A stretch of DNA of 64,000 nucleotides from the NCBI RefSeq assembly GCF_023701485.1, contig NZ_JAMQBK010000024.1:186001-250000 (forward strand), given 5' to 3'. The stretch is from Aporhodopirellula aestuarii. GTDB taxonomy: Bacteria > Planctomycetota > Planctomycetia > Pirellulales > Pirellulaceae. The notes under the pieces were generated by a model. The model was not told where the DNA came from, searched no databases, and saw only the letters and a program-made list of their open reading frames with translations. Positions 38,408-46,281 of the stretch are shown in pieces (position 1 is the stretch's first letter; each line of letters opens with the position of its first letter). Made by a program: the position numbers and the translations under genes.

Positions 38408-41400
38408 TCATTTCTGTTTCAAGTTCTTGTAGACCTTAGCCAGGAGGTGTTCCAAAGCAATCTTTCGGAATTCGTCATCGCTCATCAAGCGATCGAAGAT
38501 CTCTTCGTTGCCTTCCATTCGGTCGATGACCAATCCCTCAAACGACTTTTCAAAGACACCTCGAAAGTCGTCTTTTGAATTGGCCGCCGCAGCCTTTTGA
38601 AGATCTTCGTTTTCGTTTGCTTCCTCTTCGATCTGATCAAAAAACAATTGGTCGGCCTGTGTGAAGTCCGTCCCGAACCGTTCGTTGAGCAGCGTGATCA
38701 GTTCCGAGAGACGGATTTGCTCGTCATCTCGCCCCGTTCCCACATCCGACGGTCCCTTCAACGGGCTGGCGTCGCCAGTCTCCAGGTCGATGCTGCCTTC
38801 GCTGATCTTTTGCAGGCGGTAGTACTGCAAGTCGATCTCGTTGCCCAAGTGGTAGGCAGGCCCGGTTTCACGCTTGGGAAGCTTCGTCAGCAAAAACCGA
38901 AGGTATGTCGCCAACTGCTCCAAATCGGAATCTTGGTACGGTAAAACCTGGGAAAGAAAGCCGTACATATTGCGGAAGTTAACTAAAAGGGCTTTCGTTT
39001 CTTCTTGTTCCTCTTCCGTTTTCGCGGTGAAGCGATCTTTGGCGATGTCGAGAATGCCACTCATTTGAGCTTGATCGTTCGGTGTTTCTTTTCGTTTTGG
39101 CTGGAAATAGATTTTGCAGAAAGCAATTACTTCGGACTCATCGAACAGAGCCGTTTCCTCAATCTGATGTTGCAGCCGGTAAAGATGCTGCGCGTCGGTG
39201 ATCGGTTCAGTTGGCGTGTCCTCGTAGTACGGCTTGAACGCCGCATAGATCTCCTCGGGTTTATTGCGAAAATCTAAAACGAACGTGTCCTCTTTTCCGC
39301 TGCACGTTCGGTTTAGCCTCGACAGGGTTTGCACGGCACGTAATCCGCTCAGTTTGCGATCGACGTACATCGTATGCAGAAGGGGTTGATCGAAACCTGT
39401 TTGATACTTCTCAGCAACTAACAGAACTTGGTACTGTTCCGTATCAAACTTGCTTGGCAATTCTGATTCTTTGATTCCTTCATTCATGCCCACTTCTGTG
39501 TATGACTTGCCAGGCGCGTCTGGATCTTCCACCGTTCCCGAGAACGCAACTAACGTCCGGATGTCATCGTATCCCTTCGCCTTGATGTACCGGTCGAACG
39601 ATTGCTTGTAGCGAACCGCATGCAACCGCGACTCAGTCACCACCATCGCTTTAGCCCGGCCGCCAATCTTATGCTTGACATGCGTGCGGAAGTGCTCCAC
39701 CATCACTTCGGTCTTCATCGCCAGGTTGTAATCGTGCAGACTCAACGCCCGCGCCAAGGCCCGAGCGGCCTTCTTGCGTAGCACATTGGGGTCTTCTTCG
39801 GATGCCTGCACAATCCGAAAGTAAGTCTCGAACGTGGTATAGTTCTGAAGCACGTCCAAAATGAAGCGTTCTTCGATTGCTTGTCGCATCGTGTAGAGAT
39901 GAAACGGCGATTGGCCCGTCTCGCCCGGCTCATCAAAAACGATTTTGGTCTTGTACTTCGGCGTCGCCGTAAACGCGAAGAAGCTCAAATTCGGCTGCTT
40001 ACCTCGCTTCATCATCTCCCGAACCACGCCGGCAAGATGATCGGCATCGTCATCATCTTCGTCATCCAATCCGTGCTCGGCCGCATACTTCGCGGCATCC
40101 TCGGCAATTTGCTCCGCATTCAGAATGCCTTTCAATTCCATTGCAGATTCGCCGGATTGCGAACTGTGAGCTTCGTCGACGATGACAGCGAAACGGCGAT
40201 CCTTCGTCGAAATATTTAATCCAGGCAGGCTTTCTTCGCGAAGTTTTTCCAGCGTCTCGCTCACGAAAGGAAACTTTTGCAGCGTCGTGATCACGATCGG
40301 CGTTCCACCAGCCAGCGCTTTCACGAGTTGCTTGGTATCTTCGTCGATCTTCTCGACCACCCCCTGTTTGTGATCGAATTGGTAGATCGTGTTCTGCAAC
40401 TGTTGATCCAGCACTCGTCGATCCGTCACGACGATCACGCTATCGAAAACGCGACGGTCATTGGCATCGTGCAATGAAGACAGGCGATGGGCTAGCCAGG
40501 CGATCGAGTTGGACTTGCCGGACCCTGCGGAGTGTTGAACCAAATAGTTTTTACCTGGCCCGTTTTTTCGGGCACTATCGACCATTTTGCGGACGCAATC
40601 GAGCTGGTGATAACGAGGAAAGATCATCGTTTCTAAAGTGATGGTTTTGATGCCCGACGACGTCAGGATGCGCTTCTCGCTGACCTGCAAGTGCATGAAA
40701 CGCCCGACGATGTCCAGCAAACTATCCCGCTGCCAAACCTCTCGCCAAAGATACGACGTGCGGTAGCCTCCGTCCTTAGCCTGCGGATTGCCCGCGTGGC
40801 TCTTGTTACCGAGGTTAAACGGCAGGAAGTATGTCTTCTTTCCGCTTAACCGCGTTGTCATAAAAACCGCGTCCTGATCAACCGCGAAGTGTACGAGTGA
40901 ACGCTTCTTGAACGTGAAGATCAAATCGTTGGCGTCGCGATCTTCCTTGTACTGCTTCATCGCGTTCTGGACCGTTTGTCCGGAAAGCGGATTCTTCAGT
41001 TCCGCTGTCACTAACGGCAAACCATTGAGCAAAAGAACCAGATCGAGTGAGTTGCTGTTCGACGTGCTGTAGAAAAGTTGCCGAGTAACGCTCCAAGTAT
41101 TCTCAGCATACGCCGCCAGAGTATCTGGATTCATGGCGTTACTCGGTGCAAAGATCGCGACGCGAAACTTCTTCCCGTAGCACTTGAAACCCTGCCGCAG
41201 AACCTTCAAGACACCCTTCGTGTCCAGTTCTTTGCATAGATGCTCGATCAGCAACCGCTCAGCGTCGTCCCCGTGAATCGTCTTCAGTCCGGCCCAAGGT
41301 TTCGGCTGCGTTGCAGTGATGAAACGGATCACCCGTGAGGGATCAATCGCCCTCGACCGATCGAACCGTTCTTTATCCGGTCCGGAGTTGTAATTGACGA

Positions 41401-41488
41401 ACTCGAATCCGCCGCCACCCTGCTGCGTCGACTGGCAAAGCTCCGCGACGATCGCATCCTCGAATCGAGCCTCCGTGTGTTTCTTCAT
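38408..41488 (-). CDS. hsdR: Type I restriction enzyme HsdR subunit
   Basis: The 1026-aa protein has the PD-(D/E)XK nuclease in the N-terminal third (NSLDLVLLLNGLPLVTAELK at about residues 148-167, with Asp, Glu and Lys in place), followed by an SF2 motor: Walker A QHSAGSGKSNS (about 322), DEAH-like VIVDEAHSSQSGES (about 439), FFAFTATPKYKT, and a C-terminal QTLSRLNRTCSGKEDTFVLD. It cuts DNA far from the recognition site when HsdM/HsdS find it unmethylated. It is separated from hsdS and hsdM by about 3.4 kb of foreign-looking genes. The start at 41488 has a T-rich upstream gap shared with the divergent cassette. Confidence 0.95.
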   Translation of the reverse strand: MKKHTEARFEDAIVAELCQSTQQGGGGFEFVNYNSGPDKERFDRSRAIDPSRVIRFITATQPKPWAGLKTIHGDDAERLLIEHLCKELDTKGVLKVLRQGFKCYGKKFRVAIFAPSNAMNPDTLAAYAENTWSVTRQLFYSTSNSNSLDLVLLLNGLPLVTAELKNPLSGQTVQNAMKQYKEDRDANDLIFTFKKRSLVHFAVDQDAVFMTTRLSGKKTYFLPFNLGNKSHAGNPQAKDGGYRTSYLWREVWQRDSLLDIVGRFMHLQVSEKRILTSSGIKTITLETMIFPRYHQLDCVRKMVDSARKNGPGKNYLVQHSAGSGKSNSIAWLAHRLSSLHDANDRRVFDSVIVVTDRRVLDQQLQNTIYQFDHKQGVVEKIDEDTKQLVKALAGGTPIVITTLQKFPFVSETLEKLREESLPGLNISTKDRRFAVIVDEAHSSQSGESAMELKGILNAEQIAEDAAKYAAEHGLDDEDDDDADHLAGVVREMMKRGKQPNLSFFAFTATPKYKTKIVFDEPGETGQSPFHLYTMRQAIEERFILDVLQNYTTFETYFRIVQASEEDPNVLRKKAARALARALSLHDYNLAMKTEVMVEHFRTHVKHKIGGRAKAMVVTESRLHAVRYKQSFDRYIKAKGYDDIRTLVAFSGTVEDPDAPGKSYTEVGMNEGIKESELPSKFDTEQYQVLLVAEKYQTGFDQPLLHTMYVDRKLSGLRAVQTLSRLNRTCSGKEDTFVLDFRNKPEEIYAAFKPYYEDTPTEPITDAQHLYRLQHQIEETALFDESEVIAFCKIYFQPKRKETPNDQAQMSGILDIAKDRFTAKTEEEQEETKALLVNFRNMYGFLSQVLPYQDSDLEQLATYLRFLLTKLPKRETGPAYHLGNEIDLQYYRLQKISEGSIDLETGDASPLKGPSDVGTGRDDEQIRLSELITLLNERFGTDFTQADQLFFDQIEEEANENEDLQKAAAANSKDDFRGVFEKSFEGLVIDRMEGNEEIFDRLMSDDEFRKIALEHLLAKVYKNLKQK

Positions 41489-41618
41489 AGGAATTGAGTC
41501 TCAGTTGTGAAAGCGGAAAGCTGTGGCGATCGTGGCGAAATGCGGGGGTTGCAACGGCTGCGAAACCGAAAACTGGTCGTCTCCAGGGGAAAATTCCGAA
41601 CCCTGGCCTGTTCGGTAG

Positions 41619-41638
41619 TGTAAAGTTTATTGTAAAGT
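41619..41638 (+). promoter_or_regulatory. Direct repeat TGTAAAGT, candidate operator
   Basis: TGTAAAGT at 41619-41626 and 41631-41638, spaced by TTAT, so 12 bases per period, 38 bases upstream of the GTG at 41677 and between the divergent hsdR and cassette genes. The HTH protein of the cassette is a candidate binder. Confidence 0.55.
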
Positions 41639-41676
41639 CTTAAAACAATCCACGCAGCATAGGGAGAAAAAGCACA

Positions 41677-42465
41677 GTGAATCGCCACGATCCGATTGAC
41701 GAACTAGCTCGCCCGCCGCTGGCGTTGGTAATCGGGCAAGTGCGTTTTTCGCCGGTCCGCAAGATGCCGGAGATGGTCGACGACCTTCAAGAAACGATGC
41801 GGCATGTCGGATTGGAGAGGTTTGACGAAGAGAAAGTCCAACAGGTCCATTTCGGCCCGAAGATCACAACTAGTGACGTAACTCGCTGGGTCTTTCGTAA
41901 TCGAAACCGGACCGAGTCGGTTTTCTTGACCCAAGACTTCATCGTCTTGGCAACAAGCGAATACGCTCGATTTGAAGCATTTCAGGACCGGTTGGTCAGC
42001 CTTGTCGGCAAGCTCCAAGAAATTGCAAACCCTTCTTTTGCCGAACAGGTTGGAATTCGATATCTAAACCTGCTGCGTGAAATTGATGGAGTCACTCCCA
42101 ACCAACTGGTTGCTGACGGCCTCCGCGGATTGTCGGGCGACGAACTGGAATGCAAAACAAGTCAAACGCAGACCATGACTCGCAGTCAAACCGACATCGG
42201 TGTTCTCACCATTCGATGTCTCGACATGGTTGGATCAGATTTCCTTCCACCCGATTTGCAAATTCAAGGCATGAAGTTTTCCAATACGCCAAACGAACAA
42301 GAGTCATATCGCTTGCTGGACATCGACAATACGACAAGCAGCGGCGATGGGATCGAATTCGACGACTTGAAAGAACTCCTGTGGAATCTCCATCGGTTCA
42401 CGTCACGAGCTTTTAAGCAGTCCGTGACAGATTTTGCCCGTGAGTGTTGGAGAAAGCAACAATGA
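41677..42465 (+). CDS. TIGR04255-like protein
   Basis: Start is GTG at 41677 with GGGAGAAAAAGC upstream. The 262-aa protein begins with PPLALVIGQVRFSPVRKMPE, the N-terminal strand pattern of TIGR04255 proteins, and contains TRWVFRNRNRTESVFLTQDF, AEQVGIRYLNLLREIDG and YRLLDIDNTTSSGDG, the usual landmarks. The C-terminus (LKELLWNLHRFTSRAFKQSV) is the typical closing helix. Function is unknown; members are often found in mobile elements and defence-like contexts. It is first in a three-gene, tightly overlapping cassette (ATGA with the next gene). Confidence 0.82.
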   Translation: MNRHDPIDELARPPLALVIGQVRFSPVRKMPEMVDDLQETMRHVGLERFDEEKVQQVHFGPKITTSDVTRWVFRNRNRTESVFLTQDFIVLATSEYARFEAFQDRLVSLVGKLQEIANPSFAEQVGIRYLNLLREIDGVTPNQLVADGLRGLSGDELECKTSQTQTMTRSQTDIGVLTIRCLDMVGSDFLPPDLQIQGMKFSNTPNEQESYRLLDIDNTTSSGDGIEFDDLKELLWNLHRFTSRAFKQSVTDFARECWRKQQ

Positions 42466-43316
42466 ACACGGCTCTAAAACGTCGCAACTCCAAGGTCGTT
42501 TTTTCATTGATTGTTCCAGTTGTTTCCGCGACTGGCTCTGGAATCGTAGTGTGTGACGCTGAGCAGCAAGTTGAAGACCTCGATCTTGATTCCATGAGTT
42601 GGGACAGATTGGATTCAAGCGACTGGAGCGCTTTAGATCGACTACGACAAATTCACCATACGAATCAATTGTCGCGACGATTCAGCTACAACGACATCTA
42701 TTTCACCGCTGGAACCGGGTCTAGCGAATCTGCTGATTTTGTTGTCGCTGAAGCCGAATCAACTCGTTGGCGAAGAGCCGTTGATCAGACGAAGGCGAGA
42801 ATCGTCGAGAACTTGGATCGAGTTCGCGAACAATTGCGTCCACTTGAGGAATCGCACACCACATCGGTCACCGATGTCGCAGCGGCCGTCGCCGACATCC
42901 GGGCTTTGCTTTCGCTTAGCATCACAGAGCTTTCCGCAATCTTGGACGTCAAGCGCCCAACCATCTACTCTTGGCTTCGCGGCGATTCGCAACCTCATCC
43001 TCGGAACTTGGAACGCATTGCATTCCTTCACCAGATTTCCCAGCGATGGGATGAACTCAGCGGGAGACCACTCCGCCGTCATCTACGACATGCCTTTGAC
43101 GAAAACGGAACGACCCTTTTCAGCTTGCTGAAAAGTGACGAGCTCGATTTCGATGAAATCGACAAGCACCTGCTAGCGCTCTCGAAACTGCCGTCGTCGC
43201 AAAAGCTGCCGTCGACGAAAGAGCTTTCGGCTAAGCATGGACTTTCGTCGGAAGCTCATCCGGATGCGGAACTCATCCGAGATATCGAGTCCGGTCGCCG
43301 GCTAACCAATGATTGA
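42462..43316 (+). CDS. HTH regulator-like protein of the three-gene cassette
   Basis: The ATG at 42462 overlaps the previous stop. The 284-aa product has a strand-rich N-terminal part (VVFSLIVPVVSATGSGIVVC), a middle helical part with many Arg/Glu (VDQTKARIVENLDRVREQLR), and an XRE-like helix-turn-helix, LSITELSAILDVKRPTIYSW followed by LRGDSQPHPRNLERI (about residues 155-190). The C-terminal 100 residues carry Lys/Ser-rich repeats (SKLPSSQKLPSTKELSAKHG). It likely regulates the cassette. The next gene starts at its stop with TTG (overlap of four bases). Confidence 0.78.
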   Translation: MNTALKRRNSKVVFSLIVPVVSATGSGIVVCDAEQQVEDLDLDSMSWDRLDSSDWSALDRLRQIHHTNQLSRRFSYNDIYFTAGTGSSESADFVVAEAESTRWRRAVDQTKARIVENLDRVREQLRPLEESHTTSVTDVAAAVADIRALLSLSITELSAILDVKRPTIYSWLRGDSQPHPRNLERIAFLHQISQRWDELSGRPLRRHLRHAFDENGTTLFSLLKSDELDFDEIDKHLLALSKLPSSQKLPSTKELSAKHGLSSEAHPDAELIRDIESGRRLTND

Positions 43317-44227
43317 CTCCACAGGACGGAGCGAGAGTGAAACTACTGGCGAGGTTCGGGCGATGGCTGCAACAAACATTTGATGACGGCTGCGCGGAAC
43401 CGAGCGATCCGCCAACTTTCGATTCTCAAAAGATCGAGAACGCTGGCTGGCGACAGGGCTCAATTCTCTCTAAATCCATGGTCGATCACTTGGTTGCCAA
43501 GCGGTTGCTTCCTGATCAACCAAGTGAAGGCATTTGGTGCGTCTTAACGCAAGACTGCGACCTCGTGCATCACGATCTTTCGGGTGAACCGAAAGTCGAA
43601 GTCGTCCTCGCGCGACACGTCGACAAACCCAACAAGGGATACACGTGGAGTAAGAACGCCAGGGAACTGCATCTCCGAGATGAATCGCTTGGCCAATCGC
43701 TTGCATTTCATGCCCGTGATCGCGAAACAATCCCACGCTGGCAGCTTTGCAGTTTCCAGCCGAATGAAGTGCCTCTCAGTCGCGACAGCATCAAGCTGCT
43801 CGCACGCTGGGTCTCCCGGAAATACTATCGAGCCGCTTTTCCCGGCGCGTTCAACGACCGCATCGGAAGGAAGACTGACGACAAAATCAAAAAGCTCTTG
43901 CAAAAGAGCCCCGGCCATTTCCACGAAATCCACATCCAGATCACCGGAGACGAACTTCCCGCCGGCCAGGACTACAACGCGATCATCCTATGCATCGCAG
44001 CGGACGAAGCCTTGGAAAGCGATAAAGCTTACGAAGCAACGATCGAACTGGGGAAAAAATTCAGGGCGTTGCTGCAGGGATGTGATGGAATCAATGTCGT
44101 CGAATGCCAAGTGAAATCCAGAGACGAAGTCACGCTGGAAGACTTGGACTCGATGCAGCGATGGGATTTTGACAGTATCACAATTCGACAAACCGATACG
44201 ATCGACGACACCCCCGCTGACCATTGA
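43313..44227 (+). CDS. Unknown third protein of the cassette, CDL motif (304 aa)
   Basis: Start is TTG at 43313, overlapping the stop of the HTH gene. The protein has a first strand-helix region (WRQGSILSKSMVDHLVAKRL) and a conspicuous core GIWCVLTQDCDLVHHDLSGE PKVEV, a 'v-x-x-Q-D-C-D-L' motif seen in a family of unknown proteins. The second half is helical and charged (RIGRKTDDKIKKLLQKSPGH), then an alpha/beta end (YEATIELGKKFRALLQGCDG). No nuclease or nucleotidyltransferase motif is clear to me. It is convergent with the membrane protein at 44247. Confidence 0.72.
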   Translation: MTPQDGARVKLLARFGRWLQQTFDDGCAEPSDPPTFDSQKIENAGWRQGSILSKSMVDHLVAKRLLPDQPSEGIWCVLTQDCDLVHHDLSGEPKVEVVLARHVDKPNKGYTWSKNARELHLRDESLGQSLAFHARDRETIPRWQLCSFQPNEVPLSRDSIKLLARWVSRKYYRAAFPGAFNDRIGRKTDDKIKKLLQKSPGHFHEIHIQITGDELPAGQDYNAIILCIAADEALESDKAYEATIELGKKFRALLQGCDGINVVECQVKSRDEVTLEDLDSMQRWDFDSITIRQTDTIDDTPADH

Positions 44228-44246
44228 CGGGATGCGTTGACCAAAA

Positions 44247-44861
44247 TCACATTTCGACAACTCCGTTACCGATCGTGATCCTTTCGATGGTCGCTTCGGG
44301 GTCTTCAGGCAGGTTCAGAATGAGTCCGCCGCGTTCTTCCCAGGGTTCGACGGCAACGTTTACCTCGTCCAACATCAGTTCACCTCCGCTGTGAATCAGG
44401 ATGGGTTGCACGTTCATTACGCCTTGCCACTGTGTCCCGCGTGGCGGGTGAATCGTCCACCGACTCCAGTCGTCATCGCCCGCTTTCATCACGTGCCTAA
44501 ATTCTTGGCGAACTTCGGACGATTCGCCCGGCGGAACATTGGGAAGGATCACATTCAGTTCCTCCGAGACGGTCATCGTTGCGGTCTGTGCAGCGTCGTG
44601 AACGATCTCTCCTTCAGATCGCAAACGGAACCGCACTTCGGTTGTTGTAATCGTCTCGTCGGTGTTATTCGTCAGTTGGAGATTCATCAATACCTTCATA
44701 CGATTCGGGCCGACCGCCTCCGTGCGATAGTCAACGTGGCTCTGCAACTTGCCAGCATCAAATGTGCTTTGGTACATCCAGACAATGAACCCAAGAATCG
44801 CCGCAGCGAGCACGGGGATCAACGCGACTAGATATGGATTGTGTTTTGATTCGTTTGACAA
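44247..44861 (-). CDS. Membrane-anchored protein inside the RM locus (204 aa)
   Basis: An N-terminal membrane segment (YLVALIPVLAAAILGFIVWM, residues about 10-30) is followed by a beta-rich, immunoglobulin-like extracytoplasmic region (MNLQLTNNTDETITTTEVRF, LNVILPNVPPGESSEVRQEF). It lies just downstream of hsdS in the same direction, 79 bases away. Type I RM operons do not normally contain such a gene. No known family. It might sense or anchor something at the envelope, but this is a guess. Confidence 0.75.
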   Translation of the reverse strand: MSNESKHNPYLVALIPVLAAAILGFIVWMYQSTFDAGKLQSHVDYRTEAVGPNRMKVLMNLQLTNNTDETITTTEVRFRLRSEGEIVHDAAQTATMTVSEELNVILPNVPPGESSEVRQEFRHVMKAGDDDWSRWTIHPPRGTQWQGVMNVQPILIHSGGELMLDEVNVAVEPWEERGGLILNLPEDPEATIERITIGNGVVEM

Positions 44862-44940
44862 TGAACAACCTCCTGAGTCGTTAAGAGGTCAGGCTTGAAG
44901 GAGAGTCCAATTGGGCGCGCTCCGCAGGATTTATTGCTGT

Positions 44941-46281
44941 TTATCTGGATTGGCCGGGGATCTCGACATCACGCACGTCGATCTTGCCGGTCGTCGCTGC
45001 CGTGATCAGGGCGGTGCGGTACTCGGTGAGGCGGTCGATGGCTGCCTCGGTCTTTTCGGTGAGTTGATCAATGTGATCCGTTTCTTCAATTAGAAAATCC
45101 CGAATATCCGTTTGTTCGTCGATGGGCGGAACTAGAAGGGGTGCGGCAGATAAAGTCTCGCGATTCAGCTTTGGCATTGCGACACGCATCGAGTTTAACT
45201 CGGCATAGTCAAGAAACGGCGTTGCCAAAATCCAGTACAACAAGAAGTGCGAGTCCATCTCGTCGGATGGATGAATTGGATACATATCAGCACTACACAA
45301 TCCATCAAACGTCGCCAAACAACACTTGTTGAGATGCGGACGGATTTTGCTGTAGACGATGTCGCCTTTGGAAACCTGATACTTACCACTAATCGCTGCT
45401 TGATCGCGGGCACTCTCGAGACAGATTATTCTTCCAGTATTAGATTCGATGTGGTTTGGTGCGATGAGCGGTTGATCGACGTAGGGTTCGATTTCAGGAT
45501 CCACCTGACCTTCCTTGACTCGCGTTTGATATCCGAATCGCATGATTCGCCAGTGCTTAGGCATTTTCCCCAGCCACGGGCTGCCGGAGTCCTTCATAGG
45601 GACAGTTGAATCAAGCCCTCGGGTGACGGCCTGGGTGATGATGGCCATTCGCTTCTCCGAAAGCGACTGCACCAACGCCCGCTTCTTCGCAATCAAACGG
45701 TCAATCTGACCCGTTTTCCAATCCAAAAAGTCAGCAATCTGTTGCTGCTCGTTCGGTGGAACAATTGGAATGCTAAAATTTTTCAAAGACGAAAAATTTA
45801 GCCCTTCGCGACCGCTGCCGCTTTGTTCAAGGTCTATCTGGTTTTGGCCGACGTTTGAGCACAGGACGTAGAACAGAAAGCGAGTGGATAAACTTCTATC
45901 AGGGCGAACAATGCATACATGCTGGTTCACATTGGCATCTCCAAGAGCATCATCGGCGTAATAACAACGGCCGATGGAGGCACCAGTGATGTTGAGAAGA
46001 ACATCACCAGCCTCAACTTGGCTGTTGCTCATTTCCGCATGCACCTGTTCAGAAATAAATACAACGTCATCCAACCTAAGTCCATCGAAATAGACGTTCT
46101 GACTTCGTAGCAATGGGATGCCTTCCTGTTCATATGATTCGGCACCGCCTTTGGGGGTTACACCACTGCCAACTTTTGACACTTGAAATTTCAGTTTTTG
46201 TGCATCCCAATGACTGGGTAGTCGCGTGACGACCTTTCCAGGAATTTTTTTCACGCTTTCGTAGCTGGGTGGCTTCATCAA
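44941..46281 (-). CDS. hsdS: Type I restriction specificity subunit HsdS
   Basis: The 446-aa protein has two target recognition domains separated by helical spacers. First TRD: LPSHWDAQKLKFQVSKVGSG to VPPNEQQQIADFLDWKTGQI. First spacer: DRLIAKKRALVQSLSEKRMA. Second TRD: MPKHWRIMRFGYQTRVKEGQ to VPPIDEQTDIRDFLIEETDH. Final spacer: IDQLTEKTEAAIDRLTEYRT. Each TRD would read one half of a bipartite recognition site. The start overlaps the hsdM stop by four bases (ATGA). Length is normal. Confidence 0.95.
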   Translation of the reverse strand: MMKPPSYESVKKIPGKVVTRLPSHWDAQKLKFQVSKVGSGVTPKGGAESYEQEGIPLLRSQNVYFDGLRLDDVVFISEQVHAEMSNSQVEAGDVLLNITGASIGRCYYADDALGDANVNQHVCIVRPDRSLSTRFLFYVLCSNVGQNQIDLEQSGSGREGLNFSSLKNFSIPIVPPNEQQQIADFLDWKTGQIDRLIAKKRALVQSLSEKRMAIITQAVTRGLDSTVPMKDSGSPWLGKMPKHWRIMRFGYQTRVKEGQVDPEIEPYVDQPLIAPNHIESNTGRIICLESARDQAAISGKYQVSKGDIVYSKIRPHLNKCCLATFDGLCSADMYPIHPSDEMDSHFLLYWILATPFLDYAELNSMRVAMPKLNRETLSAAPLLVPPIDEQTDIRDFLIEETDHIDQLTEKTEAAIDRLTEYRTALITAATTGKIDVRDVEIPGQSR

